Assembly: GCF_001567585.1 (NCBI RefSeq)
Contig: NZ_LRQV01000007.1
Coordinates: 1-64,000 of the forward strand
Source: Micromonospora rosaria
Lineage (GTDB): Bacteria > Actinomycetota > Actinomycetes > Mycobacteriales > Micromonosporaceae
Length of the DNA: 64,000 bases
Reading direction: 5' to 3'
The notes under the pieces were generated by a model. It was not told where the DNA came from. It saw only the letters and a program-made list of their open reading frames with translations, and made no database searches. This document shows, one piece after another, positions 49,772 through 59,962 of this stretch. Both the position numbers and the translations under genes were made by a program. Numbering within the stretch: position 1 is the first letter of the stretch; each line of letters opens with the position of its first letter.

Positions 49772-50849
49772 GGCCGGCGGCGCGGAGCAGGTCGGCGGCG
49801 CGTTCCGGGGCGACGTCGTTGATGAAGACGCCCATCGCCGACTCCGAGCCGGCCAGGTACTTCAGCTTGTCCGCCGCCCGCCGGATGCTGAACAACTGCA
49901 GGTGCAGGTACGCCAGCTCGCGGTCGAGCCGGACCGGGGCCTGGTACCAGGCCGAGATGTACGGCATGGGCACGTCGAAGAGCCGGTCGAAGCGGCCCAG
50001 CAGATCCAGGTAGAGCGGCCCGAAGGCGTCCCGTTCGGCGTCGGTGAGCGCGGGCAGGTCGGGTACCACCCGGTGCGGCGCGAGGTGCACCTCGAACGGC
50101 CAGCGGGCCGCCGCCGGGACGTACGCCGTCCAGTGCTCGTTGGCGGCGACCACCCGGTCCCCGGCGGCGCGTTCGGCGGCGAGCACGTCGGCGTGGAGAT
50201 TGCCCCCGCCGGTGGCCTCGGCGTGCCGGCGGGCGGCGGCCAGCATGCTCCGGGTCCGGGGGGTCAGGAACGGGTACCCGTAGACCTGCCCGTGCGGGTG
50301 GTGCAGGGTCACGCCGATCTCCACGCCCCGGTTCTCGAAGCAGAACACCTGCTCCACGCCGGGCAGCTCACCCAGGGCGGCGGTCCGGTCGGCGAGGGCG
50401 TCCAGCACGGTACGGACCCGCCGTGGCGGCAACTGGGCGAAGGAGGTGTGGTGGTCGTCGGTGAAGCAGACCACCTCACACCGCCCCCGGCCGGGCCGCA
50501 CCGGCGTGTACGGGGTGATCCCGGTGGGCTCGTCGGCGATCCGCTGGCCGAACGCGGGGAACCGGTTCTCGAAGACCGCCACGTCGTACGCCGGTGCGGG
50601 GATCTCGCCGGCCCAGGACGGGGTGGCGGGACAGAGCGGGCACTGGTCGGCCGGCGGCAGGAAGGTCCGGGTCTGCCGGTGCACCGCCAGCGCCACCCAC
50701 TCGTCGGTCAGCGGGTCGTACCGCAACTGCGAGGCGGGGGACGGGGGCGGCAGGTCCCGCCGGTCCGGCTGGTCCCGGACCGCGTCGTCGCGCTCGTCGA
50801 AGTAGATCAGCTCGCGGCCGTCGGCCAGCTCGATGCTCGTCCGCTTCAC
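49767..50849 (-). CDS. galT: galactose-1-phosphate uridylyltransferase
   Basis: A 360-residue enzyme of the Leloir pathway, exchanging UMP between UDP-glucose and galactose-1-phosphate. Zn-binding CPLCP lies near residue 70, ENRFPAFG precedes the active site, and the nucleotidyl-His motif HPHGQ is at 184-188. The N-terminus is slightly longer than in E. coli. The GTG at 50849 overlaps the stop of the DeoR-type gene (GTGA), so the two form an operon. No galE or galK is in the window. The gene ends inside repeat copy 5. Confidence 0.94.
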   Translation of the reverse strand: MKRTSIELADGRELIYFDERDDAVRDQPDRRDLPPPSPASQLRYDPLTDEWVALAVHRQTRTFLPPADQCPLCPATPSWAGEIPAPAYDVAVFENRFPAFGQRIADEPTGITPYTPVRPGRGRCEVVCFTDDHHTSFAQLPPRRVRTVLDALADRTAALGELPGVEQVFCFENRGVEIGVTLHHPHGQVYGYPFLTPRTRSMLAAARRHAEATGGGNLHADVLAAERAAGDRVVAANEHWTAYVPAAARWPFEVHLAPHRVVPDLPALTDAERDAFGPLYLDLLGRFDRLFDVPMPYISAWYQAPVRLDRELAYLHLQLFSIRRAADKLKYLAGSESAMGVFINDVAPERAADLLRAAGR

Positions 50850-51655
50850 CCGGTCGTCCCTCCGTCCGCCGTGCGGCCCGGTCCGGCCGGCACGATCATC
50901 AGCTCACCCACCTCGTCGCTGAGCAGCCGGCGGGCCTCCGGCGTCAGCCGGTCGTCGCTGACCAGCACGTGCGCCGAGGAGAGCGGGACGATGGAGGAGA
51001 TGCCCACCGTCCCCCACTTGGTGTGGTCGGCGAGCACCACCAGGCGGTCGGCCGCCGCGACCAGGGCGCGGTCGGTCTCCGCCTCCATCAGGTTGGGGGT
51101 GGTGAACCCGGCTCGCTCGCTGATCCCGTGCACGCCGAGGAAGAGCAGGTCGAGGTGGAGCGAGCGGATCGCCGTCACGGCCAGCGGCCCGACCAGGGCG
51201 TCGGACGGGGTCCGCACCCCGCCGGTGAGGATCACGGTCTGGTCCGGTCGGCCCCCGGCGTGCAGGATCTCCACCGCCGGCAGCGAGTTGGTCACCACCG
51301 TCAACCCGGGTACGTCGACCAGCCGGCGGGCCAGCGCGGCGGTGGTCGTACCGGCGGAGAGCGCGACCGCCGCGCCGGGCCGGACCAGCCCGGCCGCCCG
51401 CGCCGCGATGGCCTCCTTCTCCGGGAGCTGGCGCACCGACTTGGCGCGGAAGCCGGGCTCGTCGGTCGAGCCGGCCCCGGTCACCGTGGCGCCGCCGTGC
51501 ACCTTCGCCAGCAGCCCCCGCTCGTGCAGGGTCTCCAGGTCCCGCCTGATGGTCATGTCGGAGACGCCGAACGCGGCGGCCAACTCGCCGACCCGGACCC
51601 CGCCCGCCGTGCGGACCCGGTCCAGGATCGCGCTCTGCCGCTGCCGTGCCAGCAT
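50846..51655 (-). CDS. DeoR-family transcriptional regulator
   Basis: A 269-residue DeoR regulator. The N-terminal winged helix-turn-helix has RQRQSAILDRVRTAGGVRVGE-type start and VSDMTIRRDLETLHERGLL, followed by KVHGGA. The C-terminal DeoR sugar-sensor domain has ALSAGTTTAALARRL, TVVTNSLPAV and ADHTKWG, typical of sugar-phosphate effectors. Coupled to galT, it probably represses this operon and responds to a galactose-derived phosphate. The ATG at 51655 has GGGGGTG upstream; the frame could extend to 51799 without support. Confidence 0.9.
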   Translation of the reverse strand: MLARQRQSAILDRVRTAGGVRVGELAAAFGVSDMTIRRDLETLHERGLLAKVHGGATVTGAGSTDEPGFRAKSVRQLPEKEAIAARAAGLVRPGAAVALSAGTTTAALARRLVDVPGLTVVTNSLPAVEILHAGGRPDQTVILTGGVRTPSDALVGPLAVTAIRSLHLDLLFLGVHGISERAGFTTPNLMEAETDRALVAAADRLVVLADHTKWGTVGISSIVPLSSAHVLVSDDRLTPEARRLLSDEVGELMIVPAGPGRTADGGTTG

Positions 51656-51690
51656 CCACACCCCCACGAATGTCACGCGCCCGGACGCGT

Positions 51691-51710
51691 TCCAACAGGT
51701 GCGAACAGTA
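51691..51710 (-). promoter_or_regulatory. possible operator of the deoR-galT operon
   Basis: AACAGgtgcgAACAG forms a 10-bp direct repeat (CTGTT-type half-sites on the minus strand) 36-55 bases before the deoR start. DeoR proteins often bind such TGTT-containing repeats, so autoregulation is plausible. Confidence 0.35.
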
Positions 51711-51901
51711 GCGCGCAGGAGATGGGGGTGGTAGTGGGCTGAACGACCGGTCCGCGCCCCCGAGTGGTCGGCCGGTGGTGCGTGTTCCGGCGTCCACATC
51801 GGACCGCCGGACGATCCGTGGCCGGTCGCCGGGCACCGCCCCGCGCCCCCGGGCCGCCGGGGGTGCGAGGCGAGCAGAGCCGGGGCCGCCGGCCGGGCCG
51901 A

Positions 51902-51930
51902 CGCCGGGGTCCCCGGGTGGGGCTCCGGCG
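51902..51930 (-). terminator. terminator after the APS kinase fusion gene
   Basis: An imperfect stem cgccgg-gg-tcccc / gggg-ct-ccggcg with loop gggt, one base past the stop codon. Confidence 0.55.
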
Positions 51931-51931
51931 G

Positions 51932-53461
51932 TCAGGCCGGTTGCAGGCGCGGCTCCACCCAGCCGGTCTCGGTCAGCAGGTGCATGACCGCCTCCACCGC
52001 CTCGTCCACCGTCCCGGTGGAGGTGTCGAGGACCAGTTCCGCGTCGGTCGGCACCTCGTACGGGTCGTCGACGCCGGTCATCCCGGTGAGCAGACCGGCC
52101 CGTGCCCGCGCGTACAGGCCCTTGCGGTCGCGCTGCTCGCACACCTCGATCGGGGTAGCCACGTGGACCAGCAGGAAACCGGCGCCGGCCGCCAGTGCCA
52201 TCTCCCGGGCGGTCGCGCGGGCCTGCGCGTACGGCGCGATCGGGCAGCAGACGGCGACGCCCCGGTGCCGGGCGATCTCGGCGGCGACCCAGCCGATCCG
52301 GCGGACGTTGAGGTCCCGGTCGGCCTTGCTGAAGGTCAGCCCGGCGGAGAGTTCCCGGCGCACCACGTCCCCGTCGAGCAGGGTGATCGTCCGGTCGCCC
52401 TGCTCACGCAGCACGTCGGCCAGCCCCCGGGCGACGGTCGACTTCCCGGAGCCGGAGAACCCGGTGAAGAAGACCACCAGACCCCGGTACCGCCGGGGCG
52501 GGCGGGCCCGGGTCAGCTCCTTCGCCACCGCCGGTGGGGTGTGCCACTCGGGCAGCGGGAAGCCCCGGTCCAGGTGGTCGTCGATCTCCTGTTGGGTGAA
52601 GGCCAGCCGCCGGTTGCGCGGCGGGATGTCGTCGCGCCAGCGCCACTGCCCGTCCCGGTTGTCGTACGCCAGCTCCCGGGGGACCAGCACCCGCAGCCCG
52701 GCACCGGAGAGCGACTCGCCGGTGGAGAGCAGGTGGGTGACCCCGTACGCGGCGGCGACCCGGGCGCGTAGCAGGGCGTCGCTGATCTCGTCCCGCCGCC
52801 GGGCCAACGGCACCGTGACGATGGTGGCCGGCGGCATCCGGTCCCGGGCGGCGAAGACGCTGCGCACCAGTGCCTCGGACGGCAGCCCGCCGGTGGGCTG
52901 CTCGCTGACCGGGATCAGCACCAGCAGGTGCGCGCCGAGGGTCCGCGTCGCGTGCGCGATCTGGGCGAGCTGGGGGCGGTGCAGCGGCCGGTCGGCGACG
53001 ACGCCGAGCACCCGGCCCGGGGGCAGCAGCGCGCGGACCTCCTCGGGGTCGCGGCGCAGCCGCTGGAAGGGGCCGTGCCCGCCGTCGCCGAGCCGGCGCA
53101 CCGTCCCGCCGGCACCGGCGATCCCGTCGCGGACCGTCCAGACGTCGGTGACGTCCAGCGTCGCCACCGGGGCGCCCTCCGCGTCGGCGAGCACCAGCAG
53201 CCGCCGCGCGGGGTCGGTGACGTCCAGCCCCTGGGCGAGCGCCGCCGGGATCTGCAACGCCACCGGCACCGGCCACGGCGTACCGTCGGCCAGCCGGCCC
53301 CGACGGCTGATCGAGACCAGGTCGGCGCGGGTCATGAAGCCGGTCAGCGGTGCGTACGCCCCGGTCAGCAGCAGCTCCAGGTCGGCCAGCTCACCCGGGC
53401 GCGGCGTGTACGCCGGCGCGTCCCGGAGCACCTCGTCGGGCAGCACCCACCCGTTGCTCAT
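51932..53461 (-). CDS. APS kinase fused to a degenerate ATP-sulfurylase domain
   Basis: A 509-residue fusion. The C-terminal ~180 residues are an APS kinase (CysC): Walker A GFSGSGKST with Lys340, DGDVVRRELSAGLTFSKADRD and YEVPTDAELVLDTS; it makes PAPS from APS and ATP. The N-terminal ~320 residues follow the fold order of ATP sulfurylase (GELADLELLLTGAYAPLTGFM, a PUA-like domain), but the active-site motifs QTRNPxHRAH and GRDHAG are lost (RPLHRPQLAQIAHATR instead), so sulfurylase activity is unlikely. No cysD, cysN or cysH lies nearby. ATG 53461 follows GGGAGGG. Its sulfate-donor role is inferred. Confidence 0.87.
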   Translation of the reverse strand: MSNGWVLPDEVLRDAPAYTPRPGELADLELLLTGAYAPLTGFMTRADLVSISRRGRLADGTPWPVPVALQIPAALAQGLDVTDPARRLLVLADAEGAPVATLDVTDVWTVRDGIAGAGGTVRRLGDGGHGPFQRLRRDPEEVRALLPPGRVLGVVADRPLHRPQLAQIAHATRTLGAHLLVLIPVSEQPTGGLPSEALVRSVFAARDRMPPATIVTVPLARRRDEISDALLRARVAAAYGVTHLLSTGESLSGAGLRVLVPRELAYDNRDGQWRWRDDIPPRNRRLAFTQQEIDDHLDRGFPLPEWHTPPAVAKELTRARPPRRYRGLVVFFTGFSGSGKSTVARGLADVLREQGDRTITLLDGDVVRRELSAGLTFSKADRDLNVRRIGWVAAEIARHRGVAVCCPIAPYAQARATAREMALAAGAGFLLVHVATPIEVCEQRDRKGLYARARAGLLTGMTGVDDPYEVPTDAELVLDTSTGTVDEAVEAVMHLLTETGWVEPRLQPA

Positions 53462-53709
53462 CCGCCACCCTCCCAGATCGCCGGCCGGCGCTCAGGCTCG
53501 TCGCGGCCGGGCACACAGTTTCTCAGCCGACCGCCGATCGGTCGAGAGCGCCACTCCCCACCCGGGCCGCACCCCCACCGCCGCCGGCCACCGTCCGTCG
53601 CGGTCGCCGCCGGCACGCCGGGCGGTGGGTGGTGACCCCGAGCTGCCGGAGCGCGGAATCAGGGGGATTCCCCCGGGTGTTTCCCGATGCCCCGATGGCT
53701 CCGGGTCCC

Positions 53710-53715
53710 TACGCT
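53710..53715 (+). promoter_or_regulatory. -10 box for the first ABC ATPase
   Basis: TACGCT lies seven bases before the GTG at 53723. No ribosome site is present, so the first gene of this four-gene operon looks leaderless. Confidence 0.5.
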
Positions 53716-53722
53716 GAGCGAC

Positions 53723-54637
53723 GTGACACTGATCGCGACCGAGTCGCTGACGAAGACGTACGGGGGTGGGGTCACCGCTCTGGCGGACCTGACCGTCGCG
53801 GTCGAGCCGGGGATCATCGGCCTGGTCGGCGCCAACGGCGCCGGGAAGTCGACACTGATCAAGATCCTGCTCGGCCTGCTCGAACCGTCCAGCGGGCAGG
53901 TCCGGGTGCTCGGCCTCGACCCGACCACCGACCCCGCCGCCGTGCGGGCCCGGGTCGGGTACATGCCCGAGCACGACGCCCTGCCGCCGGATCTCTCCGC
54001 CGCCGAGCTGGTCACCCACCTGGGCCGGATCAGCGGCCTGCCGCCCACCGTCGCCCGGGAACGCGCCTCCGAGGCGCTGCGGCACGTGGGCCTGCACGAG
54101 GAACGGCACCGCGCCGTCGGCGGCTACTCCACCGGCATGAAACAGCGGGTGAAACTGGCCCAGGCCCTGGTGCACGATCCGGACCTGCTGCTGCTCGACG
54201 AGCCGACCAACGGGCTGGACCCGGCGGGCCGGGACGCGATGCTCGCGCTGATCCACCGGATCGGCACCGAGTTCGGCATCTCCGTGCTGGTCTGCTCGCA
54301 CCTGCTCGGCGAGGTGGAACGGATCTGCGACACGCTGGTCGCCATCGACGGCGGCCGGCTGCTGCGCGCCGACCACATCGCCGCGATGACCTCCGCCACC
54401 GACGTGCTCGCGGTCGAGGTCAGCGAGGGTACGGACCTGCTGGCCGCCCGGCTCGCCGCGCTGGAACTGCCGGTGAGCCGGGACGGGCGGATGCTGCTCG
54501 TCCCGCTCGCCGACGATGACACCTACGACCTGATCCTCGGCGCGGTCGCCGAGCTGGACCTGCCGCTGCACCGGCTGGACCAGCGCCGGCACCGGGTGGC
54601 CGAGCTGTTCGCCCCGAGGGAGCCCAGCCATGCCTGA
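53723..54637 (+). CDS. ABC transporter ATPase (operon gene 1)
   Basis: A 304-residue ATPase of the CcmA/DrrA type. Walker A is GANGAGKSTLI, the signature YSTGMKQRVKLAQAL and Walker B LLLLDEPTNGLD, with the H loop in VCSHLLGEVE. The C-terminal ~80 residues resemble the regulatory tail of drug exporters. It overlaps the next gene, a permease, by eight bases. The operon has two ATPase-permease pairs, so it may form two exporters or one heteromeric complex. Substrate unknown. Confidence 0.9.
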   Translation: MTLIATESLTKTYGGGVTALADLTVAVEPGIIGLVGANGAGKSTLIKILLGLLEPSSGQVRVLGLDPTTDPAAVRARVGYMPEHDALPPDLSAAELVTHLGRISGLPPTVARERASEALRHVGLHEERHRAVGGYSTGMKQRVKLAQALVHDPDLLLLDEPTNGLDPAGRDAMLALIHRIGTEFGISVLVCSHLLGEVERICDTLVAIDGGRLLRADHIAAMTSATDVLAVEVSEGTDLLAARLAALELPVSRDGRMLLVPLADDDTYDLILGAVAELDLPLHRLDQRRHRVAELFAPREPSHA

Positions 54638-55507
54638 GCCGACCGGCGTCATCCACGACATCGGCTACCAGCGGTACACCGGGCCCCGGCTGGGCCGCCG
54701 GCACGTCTTCGGCGCGCTCTACCTGCACGGGCTGCGGACCGCGTTCGGCCTCGGCCGCAGCGCCAAGGCCAAGATCTTCCCCTGGCTGGTGGTGGGCGTG
54801 GTGGCCGTCGCCGCGGCCGGGATCACCGCCGTGCGGACCCAGATCGGCGAGGTCGTGATGACCTACGCCCAGTTCGCCGACCGGATGAGCTGGATGGTCA
54901 TCTTCTTCGTCGCGGTGGTCGCCCCCGAGCTGGTCTCCCGGGACCTGCTCAGCGGGGTGCTGCCGCTGTACTTCTCCCGCCCGCTGCCCCGCGAGGACTA
55001 CGCGCTGGCCAAGCTGCTGGCCCTGGTCACCGCGCTCTGGCTGCTGCTCGGCGGCCCGCAGCTGGTGATGTTCCTCGGTGCGGCGTTCACCACCGACGAC
55101 GGGATACGCGGGGTCTGGAACGAGCTGCTGGACCTGCTGCCGGGGCTGCTGTACGCCGGGCTCTGGGCGGTGGTCTTCGCCTCGATCGGGCTGCTGATCT
55201 CCTCGCTCACCGGCAAGCGGGCCTTCGCCGCCGGCGGCATCGTGGCGGTCTTCCTGATGACCACCCCGATCGTCGGCATCCTGTCGATCATGCCGTCCCA
55301 GACGGTCAACGAGCTGGCCTTCCTCGCCTCCCCGTCCACGCTGGTGGGCGCCACCGGGGCGTGGGCGCTGGGCGACCTGCTGGTCTTCGAGGGATCCAGC
55401 GGCCCGCCGATCGGCGGCTTCGGCCCGCTCTACGCGGTCGCCACGGTCGCCCTGGTGGCCGTCGCCGTCCTGTTGCTGCTGCTGCGATACCGGAAGGTGG
55501 CCACCCG

Positions 55508-55511
<4 letters not shown>
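54630..55511 (+). CDS. ABC transporter permease (operon gene 2)
   Basis: A 293-residue ABC-2-type membrane protein with about six helices. It begins VIHDIGYQRYTGPRLG, a motif seen in permeases annotated as ABC-2 subunits, and has RDLLSGVLPLYFSRPLPREDYALAKL, characteristic of this group. The C-terminal helix ends LLLLRYRKVATR. It is coupled to the ATPase before it and to the one after it by overlapping start and stop codons. Confidence 0.87.
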
Positions 55512-56476
<965 letters not shown>

Positions 56477-56477
56477 G

Positions 56478-57188
56478 GTGTCGACCGTTTCCTGGATCAC
56501 CGCGCGTGGGCTGTTCGGCCGGCGGCGGTTCCTGCTGCTGATTCCGCTGCCGTTGCTGTTGGTGGTGCTCGCGGTGGTCTCCCGCGTGCTGAAGGTGGAC
56601 CCGGGCCAGTGGGGGCCGCCGATCCTGGTCGGCCTCGGCCTGGCGGTGGTGCTGCCGGTGGTCGCGCTGATCGTGGGCACCGGCGTGCTGGGCGCCGAGA
56701 TCGACGACGGCACGGTGGTGCACATCCTGACCAAGCCGCTGCCGCGCTGGCAGATCGTGCTGCCGAAGCTGGCGGTGGCGACCGGGGTCACCGCGGTCAC
56801 CGTCGCCGTCCCGCTCTACGTCGCGGCCGTGCTCGCCCACTCGGTACGCCTCGGTCTGGGGCTGGTCGTGGCGGCGGCGCTGGGGGCGCTGGCGTACTCG
56901 GCGTTGTTCCTGGCGCTGAGCCTGGTCACCCGGCGGCCGGTCCTGCTCGGCCTGGTCTACGTGCTGATCTGGGAGGGGCTGCTCGGCAACCTGGTCACCG
57001 GCACCCGGGTGCTCTCGATCCAGCAGTGGGTGATCGCGCTGGCCGACCGGCTGGCCCCCACCGACCTGCTCTCCACCACGGTCTCGGTGCCGGTGGCGGC
57101 GGTGATGACGGCGCTGGTCAGCGTCGGCTTCACGGTGCTCGCCGTGGACCGGCTCCGCTCGTTCAGCGTGGCCGGTGAGACGAGCTGA
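56478..57188 (+). CDS. ABC transporter permease (operon gene 4)
   Basis: A 236-residue ABC-2-type permease with six predicted helices, including FLLLIPLPLLLVVLAVVSRV and GLVVAAALGALAYSALFLALSL. The conserved EIDDGTVVHILTKPLPRWQIVLPKL segment matches the family. Its GTG start lies one base after the ATPase stop. It ends the operon; repeat copy 6 follows and is the only hairpin between this gene and valS. Confidence 0.87.
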   Translation: MSTVSWITARGLFGRRRFLLLIPLPLLLVVLAVVSRVLKVDPGQWGPPILVGLGLAVVLPVVALIVGTGVLGAEIDDGTVVHILTKPLPRWQIVLPKLAVATGVTAVTVAVPLYVAAVLAHSVRLGLGLVVAAALGALAYSALFLALSLVTRRPVLLGLVYVLIWEGLLGNLVTGTRVLSIQQWVIALADRLAPTDLLSTTVSVPVAAVMTALVSVGFTVLAVDRLRSFSVAGETS

Positions 57189-57262
57189 CCTGCCCCGCGG
57201 CTGGTGGTCCCGCCCACCCCGCGTCCCGCCCCCCGCGTTCCCGGCCCACCTGAGCCGGGGTG

Positions 57263-57317
57263 TTGGGAAGGGGCCCCTGCTCTGCAGAATGCGTTAACAA
57301 AGGGCCCCTCCTCACAC
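57263..57317 (-). repeat. dispersed 54-bp palindromic element, copy 6
   Basis: Reverse orientation: GGGAAGGGGCCCCTGCTCTGC, then agaatgcGTTAAC, then AAAGGGCCCCTCCTCACACC. It lies one base from the valS stop, between two convergent transcription units, with no other terminator hairpin there. Confidence 0.85.
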
Positions 57318-57318
57318 C

Positions 57319-59883
57319 TCAGAAGGCGCAGGCGACGACGAGTTCGGGGGTGCGGTCGGGGAGCAGGTCGAGCCGGCCGATCCGACCGGCCGCCCGCAGG
57401 TCGTCGACGACCAGGGTGAGCTGGTCGAGCAGGGCGGCCGGGCCGAGCGCCTCGGCCAGCGGGACCTCCGCCCTCATGGAGAGCTTCCGCTCGGACTTGG
57501 CCCGACGGACCTGGGTGAGCGCGTCGGCGGCGAGCCGGAACAGGGCCGGGTCACCGGTGCCCCGGATCGCCCGGTCCACCTCGTACGTGGTGGGCCACGG
57601 GGCGCGGTGCACCGAGCCGTACCGCCACCAGGACCACACCTCCTCGGTCACGTACGGCAGGGTCGGGGCGAAGAGTCGCAACAGCACCGACAGCGCGGTG
57701 GCCAGCGCGGCGCGGGCCGAGTCGGCGCCCGGCCCGGTGCCGTACGCGCGGTCCTTGACCAGCTCGATGTAGTCGTCGCAGAACCGCCAGAAGAAGCTCT
57801 CCACCACCTGCACCGCGGCGGTGTGGTCGTAGCCGTCGAGGGCGGCGGTGGCCGCCGCGACCACGGTGGAGAGTTCGGCAAGCAGCGCGGTGTCCAGCGG
57901 CTCGGTGACCGGGGCGCGCAGCGCGTCGGCCGCGCCCAGCCCGAGCGCGAACGTCGAGGCGTTGAGAAGCTTGGTGGCCAGCCGCCGGCCCACCTTGATC
58001 TGCGCCGGGTCGAAGGCCAGGTCCATGCCGGGTCGCCCGTTGGCCGCCCAGTACCGGACCGCGTCGGAGCCGTACTGCTCCAGCAGGGCCAGCGGGGTGA
58101 CCACGTTCCCCTTGGACTTGGCCATCTTCTTCCGGTCCGGGTCGAGGATCCAGCCGGAGAGCACCGCGTCCCGCCAGGGCAGCACCCCGTGTTCCAGGTG
58201 CGCCCGGACCACGGTGGCGAAGAGCCAGGTCCGGATGATCTCCTGCCCCTGCGGGCGCAGGTCCATCGGGAAGACCCGGGCGAACAGGTCCGGGTCGGTC
58301 TCCCAGCCGCCGACGATCTGCGGGGTCAGCGACGAGGTGGCCCAGGTGTCCAGCACGTCCGGATCGCCCACGAAACCGCCCGGCCGGCCCCGCTGAGCCT
58401 CGTCGTACCCGGGTGGCGGCTCGCTGGACGGGTCGACCGGCAGCATCACCTCCGGCGGTGTGAGAGGCTGGGAGTGGTCCGGCTCGCCAGCGTCGTCGAG
58501 CCGGTACCAGACCGGCACCGGCACGCCGAAGAAGCGCTGCCGACTGACCAGCCAGTCACCGGTCAACCCGCCGACCCAGTGCTCGTACCGGTGCCGCATG
58601 TGCGCCGGCACCCAGGTCAGCTCCGCGCCCCGGGCCAGCAGCGCCGCCCGCAGGTCGGCGTCCCGGCCGCCGTTGCGCAGGTACCACTGCCGGGTCGAGA
58701 CGATCTCCAGCGGCCGGTCGCCGCGCTCGTAGAACTTCACCGGATGGTTGATCGGGCGGGGCTCGCCGACCAGGTCGCCCGCGTCGGCCAGCAACCCGAC
58801 CACGGCCCGCCGGGCCCCGTTCACGGTCTGCCCGGCCAGCGCCGCGTAGGGCCCGGCCGGCAACCCGGCGGGCGGCTCCGGCAGCAGCCGGCCGTCCCGG
58901 CCGACCACCACCCGGGTGTCCAGGTCCAGCTCCCGCCACCAGGTCACGTCGGTCAGGTCACCGAAGGTGCAGACCATCGCGATGCCGGTGCCCTTGGCCG
59001 GGTCCGCCAGCGGGTGCGCGCGCACCGGCACCTCGACCCCGAACACGGGGGTACGCACGAGCGCGCCCACCAGGTCGGCGTACCGCTCGTCGTCGGGATG
59101 GCAGACCAGCGCGACGCAGGCCGGCAGCAGCTCCGGTCGGGTGGTGTCGATCGGCACCGCCCGCCCGTCCGGCCCGGTGAACCGCAGCCGGTGGTACGCG
59201 CCCGGCCGCTCCCGGTCCTCCAGCTCGGCCTGGGCGACGGCGGTGGCGAAGCCCACGTCCCACAGGGTCGGCGCCTCCGCCTGGTACGCCTCGCCCCGGG
59301 CCAGGTTGCGCAGGAACGCCCGCTGCGACGTGGCGCGGGCGGTCGCCCCGATGGTGGTGTACGTCAGCGACCAGTCCACCGACAGCCCCAGCCGCCGCCA
59401 GAGCGCCTCGAAGACCTGCTCGTCGGCGGCGGTCAGGGTCTCGCAGAGCGCGACGAAGTTGCGCCGGGAGATCGGTGTGGGGTTCTTCCGGGCCGCCTCG
59501 TCGACCGGGGTGGCCGGTGGCGTCCACGCCGGGTCGTACGGCAGCGACGGGTCGCAGCGCACGCCGTACACGTTCTGCACCCGGCGTTCGGTGGGCAGCC
59601 CGTTGTCGTCCCAGCCCATCGGGTAGAACACCGTCCTGCCGCGCATCCGCTGGAACCGGGCCACGATGTCGGTGTGGGTGTACGAGAAGACGTGTCCCAT
59701 GTGCAGTTCGCCGGAGACCGTCGGCGGCGGGGTGTCGATCGCGTACACGTCGGACCGGTCCCGGGTCCGGTCGAACGCGTACGTGCCGTCGGACTGCCAG
59801 CGCCGTGACCAGGTCTCCTCGATGCCGTCCAGGGTGGGACGCTCGGGCCGGCCGGTGCGCTGCGCCGTGGTCGGGTCGGTCAT
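57319..59883 (-). CDS. valS: valyl-tRNA synthetase
   Basis: An 854-residue class I synthetase that charges tRNA-Val. HMGH (the HIGH motif) is at 61-64 in the start PPPTVSGELHMGHVF, the editing domain spans about 190-380, and the second signature is KMAKS at 586-590 rather than KMSKS. TVSGELH, QDTWATSS-like DTWATSS and WALS-type motifs identify valine specificity. It is shorter than E. coli ValS and has only a short C-terminal coiled coil. TACCAT six bases before the ATG suggests a leaderless message. Confidence 0.93.
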   Translation of the reverse strand: MTDPTTAQRTGRPERPTLDGIEETWSRRWQSDGTYAFDRTRDRSDVYAIDTPPPTVSGELHMGHVFSYTHTDIVARFQRMRGRTVFYPMGWDDNGLPTERRVQNVYGVRCDPSLPYDPAWTPPATPVDEAARKNPTPISRRNFVALCETLTAADEQVFEALWRRLGLSVDWSLTYTTIGATARATSQRAFLRNLARGEAYQAEAPTLWDVGFATAVAQAELEDRERPGAYHRLRFTGPDGRAVPIDTTRPELLPACVALVCHPDDERYADLVGALVRTPVFGVEVPVRAHPLADPAKGTGIAMVCTFGDLTDVTWWRELDLDTRVVVGRDGRLLPEPPAGLPAGPYAALAGQTVNGARRAVVGLLADAGDLVGEPRPINHPVKFYERGDRPLEIVSTRQWYLRNGGRDADLRAALLARGAELTWVPAHMRHRYEHWVGGLTGDWLVSRQRFFGVPVPVWYRLDDAGEPDHSQPLTPPEVMLPVDPSSEPPPGYDEAQRGRPGGFVGDPDVLDTWATSSLTPQIVGGWETDPDLFARVFPMDLRPQGQEIIRTWLFATVVRAHLEHGVLPWRDAVLSGWILDPDRKKMAKSKGNVVTPLALLEQYGSDAVRYWAANGRPGMDLAFDPAQIKVGRRLATKLLNASTFALGLGAADALRAPVTEPLDTALLAELSTVVAAATAALDGYDHTAAVQVVESFFWRFCDDYIELVKDRAYGTGPGADSARAALATALSVLLRLFAPTLPYVTEEVWSWWRYGSVHRAPWPTTYEVDRAIRGTGDPALFRLAADALTQVRRAKSERKLSMRAEVPLAEALGPAALLDQLTLVVDDLRAAGRIGRLDLLPDRTPELVVACAF

Positions 59884-59889
59884 CGGTCG

Positions 59890-59895
59890 ATGGTA
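59890..59895 (-). promoter_or_regulatory. valS: -10 box for valS
   Basis: TACCAT on the minus strand ends six bases before the valS ATG at 59883, with no ribosome site between. Confidence 0.55.
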
Positions 59896-59904
59896 GAGCC
59901 GCCT

Positions 59905-59939
59905 GCGGGCCCCGCGCGTGGGGAATACGCGGGGCCCGC
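59905..59939 (-). terminator. terminator after the amidase gene
   Basis: A perfect 12-bp stem gcgggccccgcg with an 11-nt loop, 23 bases past the amidase stop and just upstream of the valS -10 box. Confidence 0.75.
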
Positions 59940-59962
59940 GGGCGGGCGCGGAGCCGGGCGGC

